Assembly (NCBI GenBank): GCA_964434575.1
Contig: CAYSWB010000006.1
Coordinates: 1 to 64,000, forward strand
DNA: 64,000 nt
Direction: 5' to 3'
DNA from: DAORHV01 sp964434575
GTDB lineage: Bacteria; Patescibacteriota; Gracilibacteria; Peribacterales; Peribacteraceae
The position numbers were made by a program, and so were the translations under genes. Positions 1-9,600 of this stretch are shown piece by piece. Every line of letters starts with the position of its first letter. Position 1 is the first letter of the stretch. The notes under the pieces were generated by a model. It worked only from the letters and a program-made list of their open reading frames with translations, was not told the origin of the DNA and ran no database searches.

Positions 1-810
1 ATCGATGAAGATGATGCACGGCGAGTTGCGCTTGGCCTTCATGAACAGGTCGCGCACGCGGGACGCGCCCACGCCCACGAACATCTCCACGAATTCGGAA
101 CCCGAGATCGAGAAGAACGGCACGCCCGCCTCGCCGGCGACGGCGCGGGCAAGCAACGTCTTACCCGTACCCGGGGCGCCGACAAGCAGCGCTCCGCGCG
201 GGATTTTGGCGCCGATGTTGGTGTACTTGCGGGGGTTCTTCAGGAAATCGACGATCTCCTGCAGGTCTTCCTTGGCCTCGTCGCAACCGGCGACGTCCTT
301 GAACGTGGTCTTCACGTCCTTCATGTCGGCCACGCGGGCGCGCGACTTGCCGAACGACAGCGCGGTGCTCTGGCTGCGGGCGATGGAGCGGAACACCCAC
401 ATGGCGCCGCCGATGATGAGCAGGAAGAAGATCAGGTCGCCGATGTGCGCCTTGAAAAAGTTCTTCAGCTCGATGTTCTCGATTTCGACCTTGGTCGGGT
501 TTGCCGGATCGTTCCAGTTCAAACGCGTGATGGTGTCGGCGGTCTCCTTATATGCCTGGATGTACGAGCCGGAGTTCATCTTGGCGAACACGTTGTTGCC
601 GCGGATGAGGATGCTCTCCAGATCGCGCCCGGCGTACGCGTGCGTGACTTCGCTGAGCGACACCTGCTTGGCGGTGGCGTACTTCTCGTCCTCGGTGCGC
701 TGCGGAGCCGTGATGTAGTACAGCGAGCTGAGGATCAGGAACGCCACGAGCACCACGGTGAAAACCTGGTTCTGGCGTCGGCGCGGCGGAAGGGATCCTG
801 CTGCTGGCAT
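1..810 (-). CDS. ftsH: ATP-dependent zinc metalloprotease FtsH, N-terminal part
   Basis: Membrane-anchored AAA+ protease that degrades damaged or unassembled membrane proteins. The window edge cuts the gene, leaving the first 270 residues. Visible parts: a basic N-terminus, a first membrane segment (about residues 11-27, VVLVAFLILSSLYY), an extracytoplasmic stretch, a second membrane segment (IGDLIFFLLIIGGAMW), then the AAA domain. The Walker A is GAPGTGKT, followed by the FtsH pore/linker sequence SEFVEMFVGVGASRVRDLF, and the fragment ends in Walker B (CIIFID). The zinc protease HEXXH region lies outside the window. The start is the ATG at 810. No purine-rich RBS precedes it. It lies 72 bases after the small membrane protein gene and may be co-transcribed with it. 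Confidence 0.96.
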   Translation of the reverse strand, partial: MPAAGSLPPRRRQNQVFTVVLVAFLILSSLYYITAPQRTEDEKYATAKQVSLSEVTHAYAGRDLESILIRGNNVFAKMNSGSYIQAYKETADTITRLNWNDPANPTKVEIENIELKNFFKAHIGDLIFFLLIIGGAMWVFRSIARSQSTALSFGKSRARVADMKDVKTTFKDVAGCDEAKEDLQEIVDFLKNPRKYTNIGAKIPRGALLVGAPGTGKTLLARAVAGEAGVPFFSISGSEFVEMFVGVGASRVRDLFMKAKRNSPCIIFID

Positions 811-882
811 ACGGACGGGTGGGGTACCGCCGGCTTGAAGAAGCTGGCGGGCGGTAAGGATGACGGAAGATGTCCTGAGCGC

Positions 883-1338
883 TTACTGGGCTGCCGGGGC
901 GCTGGAAGCCGACGAGGCGGCGGGCGCCTGCGGGGTCAGCTGGACCGGAACCACATCGACGATGATGTCGCGGTCCGGAGCGTACAGGATGGCGCGGGTC
1001 GGGGTGATGATCAGGTGGTCGCCGTTCTTCGCGGCCTTGTAGAAGTCGTTGCGGGCCTTGAGCGTGTCGACGTCGACGATGGTCGCGACGGTCGGATCCA
1101 CGTCACCCGGGATGGCGTAGTGCTGCTTCACGCGCTCGACGATGCGCTTGGCGGCCTCGACGTTCTGCTGGCTGCCGACGTTGCCGTCCTGCAAGGTGGC
1201 CTTGCTGAGCTGGTCTTCCAGCGCCACGCGCTGCTGGTAGTTCATGAACGCCAAGACGCCGAGGGCGATGATGACGACAATGATGAGAACGCCGCGCATG
1301 CCGGATCCGGAGGCGGTGTGAGGGGTGGTTTGGTCCAT
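883..1338 (-). CDS. small membrane-anchored extracytoplasmic protein of unknown function
   Basis: 151 residues. A single hydrophobic segment (about residues 15-34, RGVLIIVVIIALGVLAFMNY) is followed by a short helical stretch and a compact C-terminal domain containing VDVDTLKARNDFYKAAKNGD and LIITPTRAILYAPDRDIIVD, then an Ala/Ser/Pro-rich tail. This suggests an N-in protein with an extracytoplasmic domain. I cannot assign a function. A good sigma70-type promoter lies upstream (TTGAAC, 17 bases, TAGAAT), and the leader before the ATG is pyrimidine-rich. ftsH follows in the same direction, so the two probably form a unit, and a role in membrane or envelope quality control is possible but only inferred from that neighbour. 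Confidence 0.8.
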   Translation of the reverse strand: MDQTTPHTASGSGMRGVLIIVVIIALGVLAFMNYQQRVALEDQLSKATLQDGNVGSQQNVEAAKRIVERVKQHYAIPGDVDPTVATIVDVDTLKARNDFYKAAKNGDHLIITPTRAILYAPDRDIIVDVVPVQLTPQAPAASSASSAPAAQ

Positions 1339-1367
1339 GGAGTTGGGAAATGGGAGAAACGCGCCTC

Positions 1368-1396
1368 ATTCTACAGCCGAAGCAGTATTTGTTCAA
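1368..1396 (-). promoter_or_regulatory. sigma70-like promoter of the 883..1338 gene (and probably ftsH)
   Basis: On the minus strand TTGAAC (1391-1396) and TAGAAT (1368-1373) are 17 bases apart. The transcript would carry a leader of about 25 bases that is C/T-rich and has no Shine-Dalgarno sequence. Confidence 0.6.
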
Positions 1397-1424
1397 CGAC
1401 CAGTTCCTTTGCGCGTGATTGGTG

Positions 1425-1430
1425 TACGCT
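1425..1430 (+). promoter_or_regulatory. -10 element of the glycosyltransferase gene, nearly leaderless
   Basis: TACGCT ends 9 bases before the ATG at 1440, so transcription would begin at or just before the start codon. The spacing matches many other genes in the window. Confidence 0.4.
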
Positions 1431-1439
1431 GGTGACCGC

Positions 1440-2867
1440 ATGCGAATGAAGCGCCCGCGGCTGGCTTCGGATATGGACATCATGGCGGTCGTGTTGATGG
1501 TCACGGCGGCGTTCGCGCTGCAGGCTTTGTACCTGCACACGGCCTTCAAACCCATCACCGACGAGGGCGTGTATTCGCTCATCGGCAAGCTGATGATGCG
1601 CGGGTACGTGCCGCATGCGGACTTCCCGATGTACCACATGCCGCTGCTCCCCTTTCTCCTGGGAGTCGGACAAAAACTGATGGGCGGCCTGTACCCGCTG
1701 CGGCTCATCTACCTGACGATCAACTGTCTGGCGGTGTTTCCACTCTTCTTCGTCATCCGCAAAGCCACGGGCGACCGGCTGGCCGCCTTGTTCGGCATCG
1801 CGTTCTACCTCACCTTCTACGAGATGATGGCGCACGACTTCCGGATGCTGGCCATCCGGCAGTCCGCCAACGTGCTCTTCATCGTGTTCCTGTGGTGCGG
1901 AGTCTGCGCGCCGAAGTGGCGCTGGCGCCGCTGGGTGCAACTGCTCTGCACCGTAGCCTCGGGGATGCTGTTCCTGCCGTCGTTGCTGAACATCGCGGCG
2001 GCGGGCGTGGCCATCGTGCTGTCGTCGCCTCGCGACAAGCGCGATGGGTTGCTGCGTGAACTGGTGACGATGCTGGGCTGGGCGGTCGCGGCGGCGGCAA
2101 CGTACCTGCTGCTCATGGACGGCGCGCTGCAGCAGGTGGTGGCCGACCAGATGCACCGCGAGCCGGTGCCGCGCTGGGAACGGATCGTAAGCATCGCAGG
2201 CAAGGTGGACTTCCTGTTCATCGCGCTGGCCTGCACCTCGCTGGCTCTCGGCATGCTGAGCTTCCCGCGCCTGCGAGCCATCTGCGGCGGCATGCTGGCG
2301 GTATTCGCATCATGTGTTTTCCTGTCGGCGAACTACTTCCCGCACTACGTGTCGCTGGCCGGACCAGCCCTGGCGCTGGGGGCTGCGGTCAGCGTGCTGC
2401 TGATCCGCGAAAGCCTCTCGTTGTTGCCGAAAAAAACGGCGGAGACCGCCACGCTGGTCCTGTGCGGCATGCTGGTCGCATGGCAAACGAGTATGACCGT
2501 GCCGTCGCTGTTGCTCGGCTGGAGACCGCTGATCTTGCAGCCGTACGAAGAGTTCATCGCGTCGCTGTCGGCGCAGCCCGAACCCGTGCTGATCGCGCAG
2601 GGGCTGTACGCCGCGGACTCCGACCGACTGCCCGTGCTTGGATTCTACGAGGAGCTGTTCCGTCCGCCGATCCACGACGGCGTGTCGGCGGAAGACATCG
2701 ACAAAGCCGAGCGGTCCGCATGCACCATCTTGCTCGACAACAGCATGCGGCGCACGGTGCCAGCCGAAACGGCGGAACGCTGGAAGAGCCAGTACCGCAT
2801 GGTCCACGAAAACGAACTGGGAATGATCATCCTGCGCACCGACCATCCGGGGTGCCCGGCGGACTAG
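1440..2867 (+). CDS. GT-C-fold membrane glycosyltransferase (GT39/ArnT-like)
   Basis: 475 residues with roughly ten to eleven hydrophobic segments and a soluble C-terminal portion. The first extracytoplasmic loop has the acidic signature of lipid-linked-sugar transferases, TDEGVYSLIGKLMMRGYVPH followed by DFPMYHMPLLPFLLG, in which the DE pair is the expected catalytic/metal-binding site. Enzymes of this fold move sugars from polyprenyl-phosphate donors to extracytoplasmic acceptors; the acceptor here is unknown. The adjacent convergent gene encodes a family-2 transferase of the kind that makes polyprenyl-phosphate sugars, so donor synthesis and transfer may be paired. The ATG at 1440 is preferred over upstream TTG/GTG codons because the -10 element ends at 1430. 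The last four bases overlap the stop codon of the convergent gene. Confidence 0.8.
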   Translation: MRMKRPRLASDMDIMAVVLMVTAAFALQALYLHTAFKPITDEGVYSLIGKLMMRGYVPHADFPMYHMPLLPFLLGVGQKLMGGLYPLRLIYLTINCLAVFPLFFVIRKATGDRLAALFGIAFYLTFYEMMAHDFRMLAIRQSANVLFIVFLWCGVCAPKWRWRRWVQLLCTVASGMLFLPSLLNIAAAGVAIVLSSPRDKRDGLLRELVTMLGWAVAAAATYLLLMDGALQQVVADQMHREPVPRWERIVSIAGKVDFLFIALACTSLALGMLSFPRLRAICGGMLAVFASCVFLSANYFPHYVSLAGPALALGAAVSVLLIRESLSLLPKKTAETATLVLCGMLVAWQTSMTVPSLLLGWRPLILQPYEEFIASLSAQPEPVLIAQGLYAADSDRLPVLGFYEELFRPPIHDGVSAEDIDKAERSACTILLDNSMRRTVPAETAERWKSQYRMVHENELGMIILRTDHPGCPAD

Positions 2868-3586
2868 CGCGAGACGAGCCGCCGCGCGTACAGCGACAGC
2901 ACGCACCAGAACATCTGCAACCCGTCGCGCACCACGTTCACTTTGGATTCCGGCACGGCCGACCATTGCAGCGGCACCTCGCTGATCTTGTGGCCGTGAC
3001 GCATGGCCAGCGCCAGCACCTCCACGTCGAAGGCGAAGCGGTCGATGCGTTGCTCGGCGAAAAGCTTCTTGGCCACGGCCGCCTTGAATAATTTGCAGCC
3101 GCAAGCGGTGTCGTGGATGCCGGGCACGAGCAACGAACACAGCGCGTGATACGTGCGGCCGACGATTTTCCGGTGCCATTGCATGGTGACCAGTCCGGCG
3201 CGGCGCTCCATGACGCGCGAGCCGATGGCGACGTCGCTGCCGTCTTTCTCCAGCGCGGCAAACAGCTTGAGCACCTCGGTGATGGGCGTGGCGCCGTCGG
3301 CGTCGTACATCAGCACGTACTCCCCCGTCGCTTCGGCCACGCCGGCGCGCATGGCCGCGCCTTTCCCCTTGTTGATATCCAGCCGAACGCATGCCATGGG
3401 CAGTTTGGCCGACCATTCGCGGGCGATGTCGAACGTGCGGTCCATGGAACCGTCGTCGGCGACCACGACTTCATGCAGCGTGACGCCCGGCATCTTGGCG
3501 CCCGCCCAGGCATCGGCGATGTGCGCCAGAGTTTTGCCCAGACGCGGCTCCTCGTTGTATGCCGGTATGACGATGGAAAGCTTCAT
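2864..3586 (-). CDS. family 2 glycosyltransferase, dolichyl-phosphate-glucosyltransferase-like
   Basis: 240 residues. The GT-A fold is clear: it begins MKLSIVIPAYNEE, has the nucleotide-binding VVADDGSMDRTFDIA and the metal-binding DAD in YVLMYDADGATP. It continues with GSRVMERR, TACGCKLFKAAVAKKLF and FAFDVEVLALA, which is the pattern of Alg5/Dpm1-type enzymes. Such enzymes transfer glucose or mannose from a nucleotide sugar to polyprenyl phosphate on the cytoplasmic face. No membrane segments are evident. The start is taken at MKLSIVIP rather than five codons upstream because it matches the family. It converges with the GT-C gene and likely supplies that enzyme's lipid-linked donor (inference from neighbourhood). 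Confidence 0.88.
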   Translation of the reverse strand: MKLSIVIPAYNEEPRLGKTLAHIADAWAGAKMPGVTLHEVVVADDGSMDRTFDIAREWSAKLPMACVRLDINKGKGAAMRAGVAEATGEYVLMYDADGATPITEVLKLFAALEKDGSDVAIGSRVMERRAGLVTMQWHRKIVGRTYHALCSLLVPGIHDTACGCKLFKAAVAKKLFAEQRIDRFAFDVEVLALAMRHGHKISEVPLQWSAVPESKVNVVRDGLQMFWCVLSLYARRLVSR

Positions 3587-3601
3587 GCAAAGAAGGCCCA
3601 C

Positions 3602-3607
3602 AGTGTA
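3602..3607 (-). promoter_or_regulatory. -10 element of the family 2 glycosyltransferase gene
   Basis: TACACT on the minus strand ends 15 bases before the ATG at 3586, giving a very short leader. No clear -35 was picked. Confidence 0.35.
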
Positions 3608-3649
3608 GACCCTCGTTGGTGACGCCGGAAGGCTCCTGAACTTTCAGCC

Positions 3650-6600
3650 TTACGGCTGCGGCTCCGCGGAGCTGCTGGACGACGAGCTCTCGGACGAAGC
3701 GGGAGCGCTGCCGGACTCGCTGGAGGCGCTGCTGGAGGAACTCGACGATTCCTCGCTGGACGCGCTGGAAGCGGAGCTTTCTTCGGACGACGCGGAGCTG
3801 GACTCGCTGGAACTCACCGACGACTCGGAGCTGGAGACCGAGGAGGAAGATTCCTCACTGCTGCTCACCGAACTCAATGAGGAGGCCGGCGTTTCGACGA
3901 CGACGGCCTCATAGCTGTCCGGCAGGACGAGGCTGGACGGGCCGATGGCCGGGTCATACGTGAAGCTGAAGACCTCCATATTCGCCTGGGCGATGTCGGG
4001 GTGCGCGAACCACATGGAGCCCTGGTGGTAGCCGTTGCAGGCATCCAACGCGTACGGGTTTTGGATGCAGGCGTTCCACACGTTGTCCACGGTCGAGAAC
4101 GGCCTGCCCTGCGCGTCCACGTGGAACGGCGTCATCGGCTGGTTGGAGACTGCGCCGGCCGCGGTGCGCGCGTCGCGCACACCGAGCGCGGTCCAGGAGA
4201 AGCGCACATCGGCGGACACGGACTTGTCGGTACGGATGGTGAAGCCGGTCTGCGACTGCCAGTCGACCCACCACTCGGAGCCCACGCGTCCGTTCGGGGT
4301 GGCGTTGACCACCGGCGTGGAGATGAAGCCGGTACCGAAGGTGACGGTGACGGACTTGGCGCGCGCCGGGATGACGGCGAAGCCGGCCTGGTTTGCCGAG
4401 ACGATGAGCTCGCCCTGGACCTCCACGACGCCGAGGAAGGTGGCCAGACCGTCGATCGTGACGTTGCCCAGCACCTCCAGCGCGCCGCTCTGCGTGATGC
4501 TGCCGATGCGGACCGACGAACCCGTGAGGCTGATGGCGCCGACGGCGAAGTTCGCGCCGGGCAGGATCGGTCCGTCGAAGCGCACCGGGCCCTGGATGGC
4601 GGCGGCATGGAGCGTGCCGCCTACGTCCAAGTCTTTGGCTACCACAAGGGCTCCGCCAACGTTCAGGTCGCCCTGCGTCAGCAGTGCGGCAGTGCCGGTG
4701 CGCGACAGGCCGAGGCGCGCCGCGACGACGCTCTGCACGGCGGACGAACCGGACTGGGTCTGCAGCGCGGCGTACACGTCGGCGGCCAGCGAACCGGCGG
4801 CGCCGAGATCCAGGCTGCCGTCGGCCAGGCGCTGATCCAGGATGGCGTTGATCTGGGCGGCCAGGTTCAGGTTCTGGACCTGCATGTTCACGGCGGCGGC
4901 CACGGCTCCGTTGATGTTGGCGCCGTTCATTGCGGTCTGCACCATGGCGCGGACGTCGTCCTCGATGTGCATGTCGGCGATGCTCTGCGTCACTTCGTTC
5001 TCGATCTTCTCGACCAAGTCGGACTGGTTGCGGCGCGTGATGAGCACTTCGATTTCTCCCTCGCCGGATGCGAGCGCCTTCAGCGCGACACCCACGGTGG
5101 ACTCGCCGGCCTTGGCCTTGCGGATGAAGCCGGGCTTGGAGGCCGGGGCGACGGCGTCGCCGACGGCGATGGCCTGGCCGTCTTCGACCATGGCCTTGGC
5201 CGGCAGCTGACCGATGAGACCGACCAGGGCGGCGTCCTTGGGCTTGCCGGAGGCGGTGGCGCCGAAGCGGTTACCCACGAAAGCCGGGTTGGTGGAGATG
5301 ATGCCCATGACGTTCGGGTCGCCGGAGCGGTCGCAACGCTTCACGGTGAGTTCCTTGGAAGTATCCAAACAGACGGCCTCGCCGGGCTTCAGATCGGCAG
5401 TGGATGCATGGAACCACTCGGCGTAGTCGGCGCCGGTGGCGTTGTAGGAGCCGTCGGCGTAGACCTCGCCGTCACCCTCCATGCGCCAGACGAAGTTGCG
5501 CGCGCCGCTCTCCGGGTACGTCGAGGTGGACTTGGTGTAGACCTCCATGACGTTCTCGACGGAAGAGTTCACGCCGGACTCGATCTTGAACGCGTTGCGC
5601 GAGCGCATGTCGTTGATCACGAGCGTGCCGGAGGTGGTCAGCTGGCCGGTGCCGGAGCGGAACAGGCTGGTGTCGTAGCTGCCGCGGTAACCGAACAACA
5701 GGTGCGGCACGTACTTGCCGCTGCCGATGAAGGCGCCGGAGGACATGGTGTTGCCGGCCCAGCTGTCGAGCGCGAGCACGGTGCCGGACAGGCCGCGGTT
5801 GACGATGACGGCGCCGGTCATGCCGGAGATGGTCGCACCGGAACCGACCGTGATGCTGAGCATGCCGTCGGACTTGATGCCGCCGACACCGACGTTGATG
5901 GAATTCAGCACCGAAAGGGTGTTGGCGACGGTAGCGTCGCGGCCGACGTAGAGCAGTTCCACGCCCAGCGTGCCGATGGTCGCGGACGGCGCATCGATGC
6001 CGTTGATGTCGTAGATGGCCCAGTCGCTACCGGTCAGGATGGACATGCCGACGTAGGCGAATTTGCCGGCGACGGTGACGTCGCGGCCATCGGCGCCCAG
6101 GTCGGCGCCGCCGGTGACCGCAGGCAGGGCCGGGTTGCTGACGTTGATGACGCGGAAGTCGTTGCCCGCGGCGCTGGTCAGGCCGACGTAGGCGTAGCGG
6201 CCGGCGACGTCCACGGACAGTACGGAGGTGGACATGTCGATGCCGCCGACCGTCGTGGGCGAAGCCGGGTTGGAGATTTCCACAATGCGGAAATCGTTGC
6301 CGGTGACGGTCGCCAAGCCGAGGTACGCGTGGCGTCCGGCGACGGCGACGGACAAGACGTCGGCGCTCAGGCTCAAGCCGCCGCGGTCGACAGGCCTGTT
6401 CGGGTTCAGGACATCCACGATGCGGAATTCATTGCCGGAGAACCCGTCGTCATCCACGCCCACGTAGGCGTAGCGGCCGCTGACGGCGATGGCGTACACG
6501 CCGATGTTGGTGCTGCCCATGTCGAGCGAGGACACGATCTCCGGCTCGTACGGGTTGCTGACGTCCACGACGTAGAATTCATTGCCGCTAAACGTCTGGC

Positions 6601-9600
6601 CGCGGCCGACGTACAGGTACTTGCCGGCGACCGCAACGGCCTGCGCTGCTACGGAACCGCCGATATCCATGTTCGCGATAACCACAGGGGCGTTGGGGTT
6701 GCTGATATCCACCACCTTCACCGCGCGGCTGGTGTCGGACGTCGCCAGGTAGGCATACTTGCCCGCCACGGCCAGCGCGTTCACGTTCGCGCCAACGTTC
6801 AGACTGGACACGACTCGCGGGCTGAGCGTGTTCGACACGTCCACGACGCGGAAGCTGGAAATGCCGGACTGGCCCGCGACGTACGCGTACCGTCCCACGA
6901 CGACGGCGTCGTTGACCTGCGAGGCGATGTTCACGCCGGACAGGGTCTTTACCGTGCCGCCGGCCACGTTGAGGATGCTGCCGCCGGAGACGGTGAGACG
7001 CTGCGTGGGCGTGTTGGTGCCGATGCCGACCGCAGCCCACGGCGAGGAGGCGAACAGCAGCGGCTTGGTGCCGGTGCCGGAAGCGATCATCGTCACGCCG
7101 GACATGATGCTGGCCTCGATGACGGAGCCCGAGAGGCCGCGGCGGACCACCAGCGAGCCCGAGAACGAGCCGTTTCCGGAGATAACCAGCGTCCTGCCGG
7201 ACAGGGTGCCCAGGACATCGAGCGTGGCTTTGATCGTGTTCTTGCCGATACCGACGCTGTCGGTGGAAGCNNNNNNNNNNNNNNNNNNNNNNNNNNNNNN
7301 NNNNNNNNNNNNNNNNNNNNNNNNNNNNNNNNNNNNNNNNNNNNNNNNNNNNNNNNNNNNNNNNNNNNNNGTCCAGGTAGAAGAGGTTGGCGTTGTTGTC
7401 GCCTTCGATGCGGAAGTCGACGTTGCGGCTCTGCTCGTTGAAGACGGTGGTTCCGGTGTTGGTGATGATGACGCCCGACATGGCGAACACCGCTCCCCTG
7501 GAGACCGTGAGCGCGTTACCGGACATGGTGCCGACGACGTCGAAGGTGGCTTTGAGGGTGTTCTTGCCGATACCGACGCTGTCGGTGGAAGCGTCCAGGT
7601 AGAAGAGGTTGGCGTTGTTGTCGCCTTCGATGCGGAAGTCGACGTTGGTGCCAACGTCGTTGAAGACCGCTGCACCGGAGTTCGACATCGCAATGCTGCC
7701 GCCGGCGACATTCAACGAACGGCCGGAGCCCAATCCTTCCCAGACCAATCCGCCGGAAGAAGTCAGCATCTGCTCTGCATGCAGGTGGCGGCCGGAAGCG
7801 GTGTTGATGACGCGCAGGCCCAGCGTGTTGCCGTTGCCTCCGGTGATGTCGATGATCAACGCGCCGGTCATGGTGTCGCCGCTCTTCTTCACGTAGCGGG
7901 CGTCGCCCAGGCGCAGCGTGGCGCCGGAGAACGAGCTGGTGCCGACTTCGGGGGCGCTTCCGCCGGTGCCGCCGGTCTGGTCGGTGCCGCAGGAGAAGCG
8001 CTTGGTGGCGGCATCCCACAGCAGCTTGCTGGAACCGGCGGTGTCACAGTCGGCCAGGCCTGCGCCGTAGAACGTGGTCGCGGCATACAGGTGGGTGCCG
8101 GTGATGGCCTGGGTGGCGAAGAGGTTCAGGCCGGAAGCCGTACCGAGCACTTCCAGCGCGGCGCCGGAGATGTTGCGGCGGACGTTGATGGAGCCCGAGA
8201 ACGAGCCGTTGCCGCCGATGACGAGGGTCTTGCCGGAGATCGTGCCGATGACTTCGAGCACGGCGCGCGGCGTGGTGGTGCCGATGCCCACGCGGTTGGC
8301 GTTGGCGTCGACATAGAGGGTGTTGGTGTCGAACGTGGCGCCGGACTCAACCAGCAAGGCGCCGGAAGAGCGCAGCTGGCTGGCGGCATGCAGGATGGCG
8401 CCGGACACGGTGTTGTACACGCGCAGACCGATGGTGTTGGTGTTGCCGCTGGTGACGTTGATGGTCAGCGCGCCGGTCATGGTGTCGCCGGCCACGTTGA
8501 CGTAGCGGCTGTCGGACAAGCGCAGCACGCCGCCGGAGAAGGAAGCCGTGCCGACTTCGGCCGCGCCTCCGCCCTGGTCCGTGCCACACGAGAACGTCTT
8601 GGATGTCGCGTCCCACAGCAGCTTGCTGCTCGATGCGTCACAATCGCTGAGGCCGAAGCCCGTGAGCGTGGTGCCGATCAGCTCGCCGTCGAAGTAGACG
8701 GTGCCGTCGACCTCGAAGTTGCCGGCGATCATAACGTCGCTCACCGTGGACAGACCGTGGTTCGTGGTGGCGCTGTTGCTGAAGATGTTGTAGTTGTAGC
8801 CCGTGACACCGCCGACGTTGATGGATTCGGTGCTGGTGGGGTACAGGTAGCTGCCGCCGTCGGTCCACGGGGAGCTGCTGACGGAACTGCAGGTCACGTA
8901 TCCGGAAGCATCGGTGGCAAGGACTTGGCAGTTGTTATACGTACCGCTGCTCAGCTGCAAGGGCGTGGTGGCACTGATGATCAGCGTGCCGCCCATCGTG
9001 TCGCCGGAGACGTTCACGTAGTTGCTGTCGGCGGTCGCGGAGCTGATATAGCCGCTGGCGTTGGTGAAGTTGAAGCTCACCGTATCCGTCGCGCTGACGG
9101 AGACGTTGATATCCGTTCCGTCGCTGAACGTAATCGTATTGCCGTCGTTGATCGTTTCGGTGGTGCTGCCATCGAAAATGCTGAAGGACGTCATGCCGCC
9201 GCCTCCGGTCTGGTCGGTTTCGCAACCGAACTGCTTGGTACCGGAGTTGTACGTGAGCTTGTTGGAGGAACCCGTGCAGCTGGTCAGGCCCATGCCCGAC
9301 ACCGTGGTGCCGACAAGCTCGCCGTCGAAGAAGACGGTGCCGTCCACTTCCATGTTGCCGGCGATGAAGACGTCATCGTCGGAAGTAATCTCCATGCCTC
9401 CGGTGTGCGTTGCCGTCGTGGCATCCGAGAAGATGTTGTAGCTCTGGGTGCTGACTCCGCCCACGGCGATGGTGGAATTGAAGTTTGCTGCGGAGGAAAC
9501 GCTCAGCGTGCTTTCGAGTGTGGCGGCCGAAGACACCGTCATGGCGTTATCGAAGTAGACCGCGCCGTCCACTTCCAAAGCGCCTTCGATGAACAGGTCG

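Noticed and set aside
5..1449. Open frames on the plus strand opposite ftsH and the small membrane protein gene
   Set aside because: The minus strand gives an unmistakable FtsH (Walker A, Walker B, family linker). The plus-strand frames are basic, repetitive and match no family.
7271..7370. Programmed frameshift or gene split at the N gap
   Set aside because: The frame change is caused solely by 100 filler bases. Removing them restores an intact repeat unit and one continuous frame.
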